DNA from: Amycolatopsis regifaucium
Lineage (GTDB): Bacteria > Actinomycetota > Actinomycetes > Mycobacteriales > Pseudonocardiaceae
Assembly (NCBI RefSeq): GCF_001613935.1
Contig: NZ_LQCI01000003.1
Coordinates: 691,819 to 755,818 of the forward strand
Direction: 5' to 3'
Length of the DNA: 64,000 bases
The notes beneath the pieces were generated by a model. The model made no database searches and was not told the DNA's origin. It worked only from the letters and a program-made list of their open reading frames with translations. Made by a program: the position numbers and the translations under genes. Shown here one piece after another: positions 1 through 12,214 of the stretch (within the stretch, counting starts at the first letter, position 1; each line of letters opens with the position of its first letter).

Positions 1-2
1 GG

Positions 3-896
<894 letters not shown>

Positions 897-1496
897 CTAG
901 GCCCGCAACTTCTCGTAGTACGCGACGCACTCGTCGTAACGCGGCAACAACCCCTGGTCCAGTGCCTCTTTCAGGTTGGGCGCGCTGATGTCCTTTTCGG
1001 ACAGCAGAGGTTCGATGTCTCGCGGCCACGGCAACGCGAGGTCGGCGTCCATCGGGTTGATGCCGTGCTCGCCGGCCGGGTTGTACGGCTCCGAGCAGAG
1101 GTACGTCATGACGGTGTCGTCTTCGAGCGCCATGAAGGCGTGGCCCAGGCCTTCGGCGATGTAGACCGACTTGTACTCGGAACTGTCGAGCACCACGGAC
1201 GTCCATTCGCCGAAGGTCGGCGATCCCGCCCGCAGGTCGACGATGACGTCGAGCAGCGATCCGTTCGGGCAGTAAATGTATTTCGCCTGCCCTGGCGGCG
1301 TGTCCGCGAAGTGCACGCCGCGAACGGCGCCGCGCCGGGAAACGCTCGTGTTGGTCTGCGCCAGGCGAAGCCGATGTCCGACCGCTTCGACGAACGCCTC
1401 CTCTTGGAACGGTGCCACGAACAGGCCGCGGTGATCGGGGAAAACGCGCGGGGTGAACTCGAAGCAGTCGGAGATGCTGAGGCGCCTGGCTTGCAT
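897..1496 (-). CDS. dTDP-4-dehydrorhamnose 3,5-epimerase family protein
   Basis: A 199-residue RmlC-type cupin, close to the usual 180-200. Visible marks are the start FEFTPRVFPDHRGLFVAPF, the RGVHF segment with the catalytic His at about residue 62, and the C-terminal region EPYNPAGEHGINPMDADLALPWP, which carries the conserved Tyr and Asp. The family epimerises C3 and/or C5 of dTDP-4-keto-6-deoxyglucose for cell-wall rhamnose or for deoxysugars of natural products. No other deoxysugar gene lies nearby, so whether it is a 3,5-epimerase or an EvaD-like 5-epimerase cannot be decided. The ATG follows a short GAGG. It converges with the cholesterol oxidase gene with no gap. Confidence 0.85.
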   Translation of the reverse strand: MQARRLSISDCFEFTPRVFPDHRGLFVAPFQEEAFVEAVGHRLRLAQTNTSVSRRGAVRGVHFADTPPGQAKYIYCPNGSLLDVIVDLRAGSPTFGEWTSVVLDSSEYKSVYIAEGLGHAFMALEDDTVMTYLCSEPYNPAGEHGINPMDADLALPWPRDIEPLLSEKDISAPNLKEALDQGLLPRYDECVAYYEKLRA

Positions 1497-1830
1497 GACC
1501 TCAATGCTAACGAGGGCTGACGCCGCCTTACCAAACCGGATGGACGTCTTGCGAAACCTCTCCTGAGCTGCGGAAAGCCGGGCCTGTTTGTGACATCAAC
1601 CGCACCAGAGGGACACACTGGTCCGGGGTCCTGTCACAATGATCTGACCGCTGCGTCCGCGGCCCTCGCCACACCCACGGCACCGATGGCCGATTGGACG
1701 CTTCGCCGACAGGCCGGCGCTACCGCGCTGGGCTGCCGTGTCGGAGGACGAGTTACCCCAGGCGGCCGGGTCATGCCCTTTCGACCTGACCGTCTACCAG
1801 TTCCCCCGCTCGCAGTCCCAGGAGAATCCA
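1497..1830. promoter_or_regulatory. Divergent intergenic region between epimerase and malic enzyme, with an 8-bp inverted repeat
   Basis: This 334-bp stretch holds no convincing gene. It contains the perfect inverted repeat TTGTGACA (1588-1595) and TGTCACAA (1632-1639), separated by 36 bp, which could be two half-operators or a stem. The malic enzyme ribosome-binding site AGGAGA is at 1820-1825. The in-frame start at 1738 lies far upstream of this Shine-Dalgarno and of the conserved domain, so it is not used as the gene start. Confidence 0.5.
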
Positions 1831-3057
<1,227 letters not shown>

Positions 3058-3085
3058 CAGTTCCTTTCATGCTCGCGTAAGTGCT

Positions 3086-3132
3086 ATGAAAGGCCCCTTC
3101 CTTGCGAAATTCGCAAGGAAGGGGCCTTTCAT
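3086..3132. terminator. Perfect 47-bp palindrome between convergent genes (TGAAGGCCCC family)
   Basis: Arms 3086-3108 and 3110-3132 are perfectly complementary (23 bp) around a single central base. The outer part reads ATGAAAGGCCCCTTCC and the inner part ends TTGCGAA. It sits between the 3' ends of malic enzyme and the DUF4190 protein, so it can act as a bidirectional terminator; there is no U-run. At least nine related palindromes occur in the window. Confidence 0.75.
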
Positions 3133-3153
3133 TGCGGGTGGGGGTTGCGCTCC

Positions 3154-3897
3154 TCAGCCAGTGGGAATCGCCAGATCGGCGCCAGAGGTGAGCACGGAAG
3201 CGGTCAGCTGTGCGTCGGGCGAGTAGATCGTGCAGAAGACGGTGCGCACGCCGTGTTCCCAGCTCTCCCGTCCGGGCGCCAGGTAACTCAGATCGGCGTA
3301 GACCCCGGCGGCCTCGAGCCGCGGACGATCCACGTTCTTGGCCATGATCCGCAGGCACTGGACCACCGCCTCCGCCCTCAGTTGCTCGGCGCCGGGCCAG
3401 GGGCCGTCCGCCGCGGCGAAGGCCCCGATCGCCTCGGTGCTGTGCGCGTTCCCGCACGAGGTGAGTTCGACGCTGTCGAAGGTGCCCTTGACCTTGGGTT
3501 GTTCGAAGCATTCGCCCGGCTTCAAGGTGCAAGCGTCCGCGTGCCCGGGCGACGGAGTGGCGCAACCCGCGCTCTGCGGGCCCGCGGTGTCGTGGCGCAG
3601 ATCGTCCATGGTGTTCCCGAGCAGGGCGACCCAGCCGACCGCCCAGAACCCCGCGGCCGCGAGACCGCCGATCGCCAGGCCCCGGCCCGGCCGCTTCCCC
3701 GGACCGGTCTGGGTGAGCGCGATGACGCCCACGATCATCGCGGGCAGTAACGGCAGGGCCAGACAACCGGTCAGCCCCAGTACGAGCGCGGCGATCGCCA
3801 GGCCGCTGGTCTTGTGGTGGTGTGGCGGTGGCCCGGGTGGGTGGACGAACCCGTACGGCTGTGCGATCGGCGTTCCCGGCCCCAGCGGATTGTTCAT
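3154..3897 (-). CDS. DUF4190 / septum-formation-type membrane protein
   Basis: 247 residues. The N-terminus is Pro- and His-rich (PPGPPPHHH) and faces the cytoplasm. Two hydrophobic helices follow (about 30-60 and 73-95) in the DUF4190 pattern LAIAALVLGLTGCLALPLLPAMIVG. The remaining 150 residues are a predicted extracytoplasmic domain with several Cys (GCAT, ACTLKPGECF, LTSCGNAHSTEAIG, VVQCL, VFCTIY), as in septum formation family proteins of actinobacteria. The role is unknown; similar proteins are often annotated as septum-formation associated, on weak grounds. The ATG at 3897 has a poor Shine-Dalgarno. Confidence 0.75.
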   Translation of the reverse strand: MNNPLGPGTPIAQPYGFVHPPGPPPHHHKTSGLAIAALVLGLTGCLALPLLPAMIVGVIALTQTGPGKRPGRGLAIGGLAAAGFWAVGWVALLGNTMDDLRHDTAGPQSAGCATPSPGHADACTLKPGECFEQPKVKGTFDSVELTSCGNAHSTEAIGAFAAADGPWPGAEQLRAEAVVQCLRIMAKNVDRPRLEAAGVYADLSYLAPGRESWEHGVRTVFCTIYSPDAQLTASVLTSGADLAIPTG

Positions 3898-3956
3898 GGC
3901 CCGAACCTACGAAGGACGCATGAAGTTCCGATGACACAACGGCCGCGAGAACCGCG

Positions 3957-5360
3957 TCAGTCGAGCAGTTCCGTGAGCCGGTGCCGGGGGAGGTCGATCA
4001 GCCGGGCGTCCGTCAGGTCCGACGGGACGTCGAGTGAGACGTTCGCCAGCCGCGCGTGCGCCCGGGTCAGTAGTTCGTTCTGGTGCTCGATGGCGTCCGC
4101 GACGACGATGGCGTGCCGGTTGTCCGGGGTGCTGCGCAGCAGCCGTAGCCGGTATTTCGCGCCGACCAGCCGGTTGAGCGCGGTCTGCGCTTCGGCGTTG
4201 GTCAGATCCGGATGCGAATTCGGGACCAGTAGCGCGAGCCGACGCGCGTTGGTGCCCAGCAGGGTCCGCAGCAGCCACGGGCCGGGGTCGGCCGAGAGAT
4301 CCATCGCGACCGCGTCACCCTCCGGTCCGGAAACCGACCAGTCGACCGGCCGTGATTCCAGCGCCAGCCCGCCCTCGGTGGCGATCTCGTGCAGCTTGTC
4401 CAGCAACGACGGCTTGGCCGCCCCGGCGGACTCCACCGACTGCGGTCCGTGGGTGTAGATCGCGGACTTCCCTTTGCCGCCGCGGTTCTTCTTCGACTTC
4501 GCGGTCGGCTGGCAGACGTAAAGATCCGCCGCGCTCCCGATCGCCTGCGCGCCGAAGTACCGGTTGAAGCCCGGCAGGATCGCTTCGAAGGTCAGCCCGA
4601 GCGTCGCGAGCGCCCGCTGTACCTGCGCGCCCAACGCGGGATGCCGGGGGCTGTAGCCGTAGGCGAGCAGCAGTCGCCCGTCCGAGGGTTCGGCGAGCGC
4701 TTGGACCCCGCGCGCGGCGAACAGGCCCATTCCTTCGGGGGTGTAAGGCGGATCACTGAACACGAGATCCATCCGCCCGGTCACCGCGGGTGGCAGGCCG
4801 ACCCGCAGGTCCGTGTGCAGGGTGCGGATCGACCGCTCGCTGAGTTCGTCGATGTAGGCCAGCACGCGATCGTCGAGGTCGACGACGGTGAGGTCCGCGT
4901 CCGGCCGCAGCGCGCGCACGGCCAGTGAAGTGAGGTCGTGGTCGCCGAGGAACAGCAGCTTCGCCGTGTCCAGGTCGTACTGCTCGTCCAGCCACAGCGC
5001 GCGGTTCAGCACGGTCTCCGGCGTCGCCTGCACGTGGTCGAGCGCGGACAGCGGCGGCGGCACGTTCTCGACGTAGCTGGTGATGGTCTTCAGCAGGTCG
5101 GGATCGATTTTCCGGTCTCGCGCCTCGAAGCGCGCGTACTTCTCGCGGGCGGCGGGGGTCAGCCGGAAACGGGCTTCGGCCCGCTCGAGGTCATCACCGA
5201 GCGCGTTCAGGACGTCCTCGACACTCCGGCGTGGCGCGGTACTGATCCGGATCAGCTCGCCGAGATCACGCCAATCCGTCCGGAGCAGGGAAATCACCTG
5301 ATGGAGCGGTCGCACGTGGACACCGTGCGCAGCCAGGACGTCACCGAGGGGAGAACTCAC
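3957..5360 (-). CDS. Branched-chain polyamine synthase (BpsA)-like protein
   Basis: About 467 residues. An N-terminal winged-helix-like part (to about 110) precedes a Rossmann aminopropyltransferase-like domain with LLFLGDHDLTSLAV, LTVVDLDDRVLAYI and the active-site-type motif VFSDPPYTPEGMGLF. This layout matches N4-bis(aminopropyl)spermidine synthase, which in thermophiles adds aminopropyl groups from decarboxylated AdoMet to spermidine. A Lys-rich insert (KSKKNRGGKGK, about 292-302) and a roughly 160-residue C-terminal extension are additional. The GTG at 5360 follows TGAGG; an in-frame upstream codon at 5402 is an alternative. The family assignment is fairly firm, but the substrate in this presumably mesophilic organism is not known. 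Confidence 0.75.
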   Translation of the reverse strand: MSSPLGDVLAAHGVHVRPLHQVISLLRTDWRDLGELIRISTAPRRSVEDVLNALGDDLERAEARFRLTPAAREKYARFEARDRKIDPDLLKTITSYVENVPPPLSALDHVQATPETVLNRALWLDEQYDLDTAKLLFLGDHDLTSLAVRALRPDADLTVVDLDDRVLAYIDELSERSIRTLHTDLRVGLPPAVTGRMDLVFSDPPYTPEGMGLFAARGVQALAEPSDGRLLLAYGYSPRHPALGAQVQRALATLGLTFEAILPGFNRYFGAQAIGSAADLYVCQPTAKSKKNRGGKGKSAIYTHGPQSVESAGAAKPSLLDKLHEIATEGGLALESRPVDWSVSGPEGDAVAMDLSADPGPWLLRTLLGTNARRLALLVPNSHPDLTNAEAQTALNRLVGAKYRLRLLRSTPDNRHAIVVADAIEHQNELLTRAHARLANVSLDVPSDLTDARLIDLPRHRLTELLD

Positions 5361-5451
5361 GGGCCTCAGCCTAGTGACCCGCTGCTTGAGACACCGTGCC
5401 AACGCCCGCGATCTGGGCTACGGTTTTTCGACCAGACATGGGGAGAGACAC

Positions 5452-6540
5452 GTGACTATCGAGTTCCGTGGCGTGACGAAGCGGTATCCGGACGGGACGG
5501 TCGCGGTCGACGACCTGAACCTCACCGTGGAGGACGGCACCATCACCGTCTTCGTCGGGCCGTCCGGCTGTGGCAAGACCACGTCGCTCCGGATGATCAA
5601 CCGGATGGTCGAGCCGACCTCGGGCACGGTACTGCTCGACGGCGAGGACGTCAGCGACGGCGACCCGGCCCTGTTGCGCCGCGGTATCGGCTACGTCATC
5701 CAGCACGCGGGCCTCTTTCCACATAGGACCGTCCTCGACAACATCGCCACCGTGCCGCTGTTGTCCGGCTGGGACAAGGGCAAGGCGCGCAAGCGCGCGG
5801 CCGAACTCCTCGAAACCGTCGGCCTGCCCACGGAACTCGGCAAGCGGTACCCCGCCCAGCTTTCCGGCGGCCAGCAACAGCGGGTCGGTGTCGCCAGGGC
5901 GCTCGCGGCGGACTCGCCGGTGCTGCTGATGGACGAGCCGTTCTCCGCCGTCGACCCGGTCGTGCGCGAGGAACTGCAGGACGAGCTGCTGCGCCTGCAG
6001 TCGCAGCTGGGAAAGACGATCGTGTTCGTCACCCACGACATCGACGAGGCCGTGCGGCTCGGTGACAAGATCGCGGTGCTCCGCGTCGGTGGTGTGCTCG
6101 CGCAGTACGGCACGCCCTCGGATGTCTTGCGTCACCCTGTCGACGACTTCGTCGCCTCGTTCGTCGGCAAGGACCGCGGCTACCGCGGGCTCTCCTTCCT
6201 TCCCGCGGAAGGGATCGTCGTCGAAGAGGTCAAGCGGGTCGAGGTCGGCAAGCCGGTCGCGGGCACGGTCGACGAATGGCTGCTGGCGGTCAACGCCGAA
6301 GAGCAGCCACGCGGCTGGCTCCGCCCCGAGTCCACTGTGGACGGCGAGCTGGCCGAAACGGATCTGGTCGCGGGCGGCTCGCTGTACGTCCAGGGAACGC
6401 CGATCCGCGGCGCGCTCGACGCGGCGCTGTCGTCACCCGCGAGTCTCGGCGTCGTCGTCGATTCCGGTAACAAGGTCCTCGGCGTGGTGAGAGCCAAGCA
6501 GGTTCTCGAAGTGATCGAAGCGCTGCCACTGGGTTCCTGA
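5452..6540 (+). CDS. OpuC-type osmoprotectant ABC transporter, ATP-binding protein
   Basis: 362 residues. The nucleotide-binding domain is complete: Walker A GPSGCGKTT, signature LSGGQQQR, Walker B VLLMDEPF and switch VTHDIDEA. A C-terminal regulatory region of about 100 residues replaces or degenerates the tandem CBS pair of this family. It energises uptake of a quaternary amine such as glycine betaine, carnitine or choline. The GTG start follows GGGGAGAG at 5440-5447; the frame extends further upstream without conservation. It is the first gene of a four-gene operon (ATPase, permease, permease, binding protein) with overlapping stops and starts. Confidence 0.9.
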   Translation: MTIEFRGVTKRYPDGTVAVDDLNLTVEDGTITVFVGPSGCGKTTSLRMINRMVEPTSGTVLLDGEDVSDGDPALLRRGIGYVIQHAGLFPHRTVLDNIATVPLLSGWDKGKARKRAAELLETVGLPTELGKRYPAQLSGGQQQRVGVARALAADSPVLLMDEPFSAVDPVVREELQDELLRLQSQLGKTIVFVTHDIDEAVRLGDKIAVLRVGGVLAQYGTPSDVLRHPVDDFVASFVGKDRGYRGLSFLPAEGIVVEEVKRVEVGKPVAGTVDEWLLAVNAEEQPRGWLRPESTVDGELAETDLVAGGSLYVQGTPIRGALDAALSSPASLGVVVDSGNKVLGVVRAKQVLEVIEALPLGS

Positions 6541-7223
6541 TGGGGGACTTCTTCGCGGAACTCGGCCGCTACCTCGGCAGCGCCCACAACCGCTCGCAGT
6601 TCTTCGGTGATCTGCTCGACCACATCTACCTCTCGCTGGTGCCGCTGGTACTGGGACTGGTGATCGCGGTACTGGCCGGCTGGCTCGGGCACCGGTTCTC
6701 CGCGGCGCGTTCGGTGCTGCTGGTGGTGTCGAACCTGCTGTACACGATCCCGTCACTCGCGTTGTTCGTGGTGATCCCCGGCATCATCGGCTCGAAGATC
6801 CTCGACAGCGTCAACGTCATCGTCGCGCTCACCGTCTACACCGCCGCCCTGCTGGCGCGCCCGGTGCTGGACGCGCTCGACGCCGTCCCGCCGCACGTCG
6901 TCGCGGCGGCGACCGCGGTCGGCTACAAACCCGCGCGCCGATTCCTCGCCGTGGAACTGCCGCTTTCGGTGCCGGTGCTCGCCGCGGGCGTCCGGGTGGC
7001 CTCGGTCAGCAACATCAGCCTGGTCAGCGTCGGCGCGCTGATCGGAACCGGCGGGCTCGGCGTGCTGTTCACCGACGGCTTCCAGCGCGAGTACTTCTCG
7101 CCGATCGTCGTCGGCATCGTCGCGACGCTCCTGCTCGCGTTGATCGTCGATCTGCTGCTGGTACGGCTGCGTGATGTCCTCACACCCTGGAACCGGGTGG
7201 CGACCACGGCGGGGGCGAAATGA
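6540..7223 (+). CDS. OpuC-type osmoprotectant ABC transporter permease 1
   Basis: 227 residues with about six hydrophobic helices and the BPD permease EAA-type loop around VVAAATAVGYKPARRFLAVELPLSVPVLAAGVR. The closing GALIGTGGLGVLFTDGFQ segment is typical of OpuCB/ProW-like permeases. Its ATG shares one base with the stop of the ATPase gene (TGATG), so translation is probably coupled. It forms the membrane channel with the next permease. Confidence 0.9.
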   Translation: MGDFFAELGRYLGSAHNRSQFFGDLLDHIYLSLVPLVLGLVIAVLAGWLGHRFSAARSVLLVVSNLLYTIPSLALFVVIPGIIGSKILDSVNVIVALTVYTAALLARPVLDALDAVPPHVVAAATAVGYKPARRFLAVELPLSVPVLAAGVRVASVSNISLVSVGALIGTGGLGVLFTDGFQREYFSPIVVGIVATLLLALIVDLLLVRLRDVLTPWNRVATTAGAK

Positions 7224-7909
7224 TCGGCGACGTCGTGAACTGGTTCGGTGACCCGGCCCATTGGCAGGGCACCGACGGCATCCTCAACCGGCTTCTGCAG
7301 CATCTCGGCTACACGGTGCTGGCCTTGGTCTTCGCGGTGGTGATCGCGATCCCGCTCGGGCTCTACGTCGGGCACACCGGCCGCGGCGCGGTGCTCCTGG
7401 TGAGCGGCGGCAACGCGATCCGCGCGCTGCCGACGCTGGGGTTGGTGACCTTCCTGTTCCTGCTGATCACCGAAAGCGTGACCTCGACGATCATCGGTCT
7501 CGTGGTGCTCGCCATCCCGCCGATCCTCGCCGGGACGTACGCGGGGCTGCAGGCGACCGACCACGGCGTGGTCGACGCGGCGCAGGGCATCGGAATGACC
7601 GGCTGGCAACGGTTGTGGAAGGTCGAGGTGCCCATCTCGCTGCCGCTCGTGCTCGGCGGGGTGCGCAACTCGGTGCTGCAACTGGTGGCGACGGCGGCCG
7701 TGGCCGCTTACGTCGGGCTCGGCGGACTCGGCCGGTTCCTGCTCGACGGACTGGCCATTTTGGACTACCCCCAGGTCGTCGCGGGCGCTGTCCTGACGAC
7801 GTTGCTCGCCGTCGTGCTGGATCTCCTCCTGGCGGGCGTCCAGCGGGCGCTGGTGCCCAAGGGAGTCCGGCTGGCGCAGGCCGCGAGCGGGAAGAAGGCG
7901 AAGGTATGA
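7220..7909 (+). CDS. OpuC-type osmoprotectant ABC transporter permease 2
   Basis: 229 residues, a paralogue of the preceding permease, with five to six helices. The EAA-like loop is VVDAAQGIGMTGWQRLWKVE and the conserved GLGGLGRFLLDG segment is near the C-terminus. The ATG overlaps the previous stop by four bases (ATGA), and its own stop overlaps the start of the binding-protein gene. A heterodimer with permease 1 is expected, as in OpuCB/OpuCD. Confidence 0.9.
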   Translation: MIGDVVNWFGDPAHWQGTDGILNRLLQHLGYTVLALVFAVVIAIPLGLYVGHTGRGAVLLVSGGNAIRALPTLGLVTFLFLLITESVTSTIIGLVVLAIPPILAGTYAGLQATDHGVVDAAQGIGMTGWQRLWKVEVPISLPLVLGGVRNSVLQLVATAAVAAYVGLGGLGRFLLDGLAILDYPQVVAGAVLTTLLAVVLDLLLAGVQRALVPKGVRLAQAASGKKAKV

Positions 7910-8805
7910 GGCGGACGGTGGCGGCATTGTTCGCCGGGATCGCTTTGCTCGCGACGGGATGCGGAAACCCGCTGGCGGGCGGCGCCGAGGGTGGCGCGAC
8001 CGGTGACATCATCATCGGCGCCTCCGACGTCGGGGAAAGCCTGCTGCTGGCCCAGATCTACGCGGGCGCGCTGCGCAACGCGGGTGCGGAGAACGTGACC
8101 GTGCGCCCGCCGGTCGGCAGCCGCGAGGTCGTCGTCAAGGCGCTGCAGGACAAATCTCTTTCGGTGGTTTCCGACTACAGCGGGAATCTGCTGCGTTACT
8201 TCGACAAGGAGACGCAGGCGACCACACCGCAGGACGTTTACGCGCAGCTGAAACGGAAATTGCCGCCGGGCTTCGAGGTGCTCGACCAGGCGCCCGCCGA
8301 GGACAAGGACCTTTTGGTGGTGCGCAAGGAACTCGCCGATTCCGGGGTGAAGACCTTCTCCGAGCTCGGCCCGCGCTGCAAGGATCTCGTCTTCGGCGGT
8401 CCTGGCCAGTGGAGCAGCCGCTGGAAGGACAAGATCAAGACGCTCTACGGCTGCGAGTTCGCCGAGATCCGCACGACCGACACCGGCGGCCCGGTCACGG
8501 TCGCCGCGCTGAAGTCCGGCGACATCCAGGTCGCCGACCTGTTCAGTACGTCGTCGACGATCGCCGCGAACGGCTTCGTGCCGCTGGTGGACGACAAGAA
8601 CATGTTCCCCGCACAGAACATCGTGCCGCTGATCGCGAAGGGGACGTTGTCGCCGAAGGAGGTCGAGGCGCTGAACCGCGTTTCGGCGGCGCTCACGACC
8701 GATCAGCTGACCGAGCTGAACGTCCAGTTCAGCGAGGAGAAGCGCAACCCGCTCGACGTCGCCGAGGAGTTCCTGCGCCGGAACAACCTCCTCGCCCCCT
8801 CCTGA
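7906..8805 (+). CDS. OpuC-type osmoprotectant-binding lipoprotein
   Basis: 299 residues. A lipoprotein signal ends in LLATGC with the lipidated Cys at residue 19, so the mature protein is anchored outside the membrane. The body starts IIIGASDVGESLLLAQIYAGAL, a hallmark of the OpuAC/ProX substrate-binding family, and contains VVSDYSGNLLRYF and GGPGQWSSRWKDK. It delivers the ligand to the two permeases encoded just upstream. The ATG at 7906 overlaps the preceding stop. The exact ligand is not visible; glycine betaine, choline and carnitine are candidates. Confidence 0.9.
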   Translation: MRRTVAALFAGIALLATGCGNPLAGGAEGGATGDIIIGASDVGESLLLAQIYAGALRNAGAENVTVRPPVGSREVVVKALQDKSLSVVSDYSGNLLRYFDKETQATTPQDVYAQLKRKLPPGFEVLDQAPAEDKDLLVVRKELADSGVKTFSELGPRCKDLVFGGPGQWSSRWKDKIKTLYGCEFAEIRTTDTGGPVTVAALKSGDIQVADLFSTSSTIAANGFVPLVDDKNMFPAQNIVPLIAKGTLSPKEVEALNRVSAALTTDQLTELNVQFSEEKRNPLDVAEEFLRRNNLLAPS

Positions 8806-8813
8806 GCCCTGCG

Positions 8814-8869
8814 TTTAGTCCTCTGAATGCGGTCCTTGCGCGTGCAACTACCGCATTCAGAGGACTAAA
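8814..8869. terminator. Hairpin with perfect 19-bp arms between convergent genes (AGAGGACT family)
   Basis: Arms 8814-8832 (TTTAGTCCTCTGAATGCGG) and 8851-8869 are fully complementary. The loop holds a smaller TTGC/GCAA stem. It lies between the osmoprotectant operon and a convergent acetyltransferase gene. The sequence is related to the hairpin at 18118-18149 and not to the GGCCCC family. Confidence 0.7.
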
Positions 8870-8889
8870 GGCGGGCGGGGAGCAGGGCG

Positions 8890-9417
8890 TTAGAGGCGGT
8901 CGAAGGCGGGTGAGTAGCGGAACGCGCCCCGAAGACCGGGGTCGTAGGCGCGGAGCGTGCGGACCTGGAAATGCGGCGCCCACTCCGCGACCGGCGGCGT
9001 GATCCCGTGCTCTTCGGCGAGGACGAAACCGAACCGGGAGTAGTAGCGCGGGTCGCCGAGGAGGACCACGGCCCCGTAGCCGAGCGCGTCCGCCGCGCCC
9101 AGTACCGCGTGCACGAGTGCCGAGCCGATGCCGGAAGCGTGATACTCGGGCAGCACACCGAGCGGGCCCAGGCCGACCGTCGACTTCCCGTCGGAGCCGA
9201 GGCGGGCCGGGCTGCAGCAGACATGCCCGACGACTTCCCCTTCGCGTTCGGCCACGATGGAGAGTGCGCCGATCAGATCGCCGTCTTCACGCAGCTCGTC
9301 GACGAGTTTCGCCTCGACCACCGGAACACTGAGTTTCGCGAAAGCGGCCAGGTGGACGGCGTGGATCGCCTCGCGGTCGGCCGGAGTTTCCTGTCTGAGC
9401 AACATGCGGACGAGCAT
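8890..9417 (-). CDS. GNAT family N-acetyltransferase
   Basis: 175 residues, close to the YhbS-like GNAT group. The acetyl-CoA-binding region reads GPLGVLPEYHASGIGSALVHAVL (Q/RxxGxG/A loop variant), followed by the beta strand GYGAVVLLGDPRYYSRFGF, which is typical of YhbS proteins. The substrate is unknown. The ATG at 9417 follows GGAGGG; longer in-frame starts reach 9537 but have no ribosome site. A perfect 14-bp palindrome lies 21 bp upstream of the start and might be an operator. Confidence 0.85.
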   Translation of the reverse strand: MLVRMLLRQETPADREAIHAVHLAAFAKLSVPVVEAKLVDELREDGDLIGALSIVAEREGEVVGHVCCSPARLGSDGKSTVGLGPLGVLPEYHASGIGSALVHAVLGAADALGYGAVVLLGDPRYYSRFGFVLAEEHGITPPVAEWAPHFQVRTLRAYDPGLRGAFRYSPAFDRL

Positions 9418-9795
9418 GCTCCCTCCGAAGGTAGGATGGAAATCGATTTCCGCTGGGCGAGGTCGCGACTTTAGTAGGCGGCCATCCGTGTGTACTTCCA
9501 CGCCACTGAAACGACCGGTCGGCGGGAAAGCGACCACGCGATGTGCGGTTCCCCAATTCTTCGTGGGCCGTACGGGCGCAAAACGCGACTAAAGGCGGGG
9601 GCTGAACGGTGCCGACCTGCGCTTGAAGCGTGTCCATTACCCCCGAGATGTCCGTAATGCAAGGTCTTCCTTGGGGTGAACCCGCGACTTAGTCTCAGCC
9701 TGCGCTCCTAAGTGGAACGCGCTTCACCTCTGAGTCACCCCACCGATCCGGCGGACGCTTACGTCCGTGGGTCGACCCTGCCTGGGAGGAATATC
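9418..9795. promoter_or_regulatory. Divergent intergenic region with a 14-bp palindrome
   Basis: No convincing gene lies in this 378-bp stretch between the acetyltransferase and the protease. GGAAATCGATTTCC at 9438-9451 is a perfect palindrome just upstream of the acetyltransferase start. Short pieces resembling the AGAGGACT hairpin family (GCGACTTTAGT near 9470, GCGACTAAAGGC near 9588) suggest degenerate remains of that repeat. The protease ribosome site GGGAGGA is at 9784-9790. Confidence 0.45.
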
Positions 9796-11361
<1,566 letters not shown>

Positions 11362-11376
11362 TCCACTCCTGGAGTG

Positions 11377-11419
11377 CGTGAAGGCTCCCTTCCTCCTGCT
11401 GGGAAGGGGGCCTTTCACG
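11377..11419 (+). terminator. Imperfect hairpin after the protease gene (TGAAGGCCCC family)
   Basis: CGTGAAGGCTCCCTTCC pairs with GGAAGGGGGCCTTTCACG around a short loop. One C-to-T-type difference and one extra base make it less regular than other family members. It lies 16 bp after the protease stop and is a probable terminator. Confidence 0.65.
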
Positions 11420-11494
11420 TATCCGGAGGGTGATTCGGCCCCCAGTTGCCGCGTTCGTCCACTAAGGACCTTCGTGAGGCCTTAACCTCTCCGC

Positions 11495-12214
11495 ATGCAG
11501 CCCGGACCGCCCTATCAGCAGGGACCTCAGCAGCCGTATCCGCCGCAGGGATATCCGGGATATCCGCCGCCCGGATACGGCCCCCCGCCCAAGAAGTCGA
11601 ACACCGGGCTCATCGTCGGCCTCGTCATCGGCGCGGTGGTGCTGCTCGGCGGTGGCGGGGTCGCCGCTTTCCTGCTGCTGTCCGGCGACTCTGGTTCGTC
11701 CTCGTCCGCGGCGCCGACCTCGGCCAAGAAGTCCGGGCCGCCGGACAAGTACAGCGCGATGCCCACCTGCCAGAAGATCGGGAACGGGGTGCGGAACCTG
11801 CCGCCGCTCGAAACCCCGAAGGGCGAGGAGCCGGCGAGCACGTCGAACAACGAGATCACCTACACCCGCTCGTTCTGCTCCTGGCGCGAACCCAACGCGC
11901 CTTCGGCGACGGTGGGGATGTACCTGTCGAAGTCGAAGGAGCCGGGTTCGGGTGCCGGTGAAGGCTGGGCGAAGGCGTCGGTCGAGAACGCCGTGAACGA
12001 CGGCGGCGTCCTCATCCCCAGCATGGCGAAGGCGACCAAAGCCGTGTACGCCAAGCTCGACTCGTCGAGTCAGTGCCAGATCAAGTTCTATCAGGGCAAC
12101 GTCGAGGCGGAGATCATCGTGACCGGTCCCGACCCGTCCGGGACGGTCAACCAGACGGTGTGCAAGGAGAACGCCCTGAAGGTCGCGAAGGCGACCTCCG
12201 AGGCGATCGGTTAG
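11495..12214 (+). CDS. Pro/Tyr-rich single-pass membrane protein of unknown function
   Basis: 239 residues. A cytoplasmic N-terminus of about 33 residues is rich in Pro, Gly, Tyr and Gln. One membrane helix follows (about 36-62, GLIVGLVIGAVVLLGGGG), then a Ser-rich linker and an extracytoplasmic domain of about 150 residues with four Cys (PTCQKIG, SFCSWRE, SQCQIKF, TVCKENA), probably forming disulfides. Actinobacteria have many DUF3558-like proteins with this layout, but I cannot assign the family. The ATG has no Shine-Dalgarno; TAACCT ends seven bases upstream, so a leaderless transcript is possible. Its stop overlaps the stop of the convergent SMP-30 pseudogene. Confidence 0.75.
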   Translation: MQPGPPYQQGPQQPYPPQGYPGYPPPGYGPPPKKSNTGLIVGLVIGAVVLLGGGGVAAFLLLSGDSGSSSSAAPTSAKKSGPPDKYSAMPTCQKIGNGVRNLPPLETPKGEEPASTSNNEITYTRSFCSWREPNAPSATVGMYLSKSKEPGSGAGEGWAKASVENAVNDGGVLIPSMAKATKAVYAKLDSSSQCQIKFYQGNVEAEIIVTGPDPSGTVNQTVCKENALKVAKATSEAIG

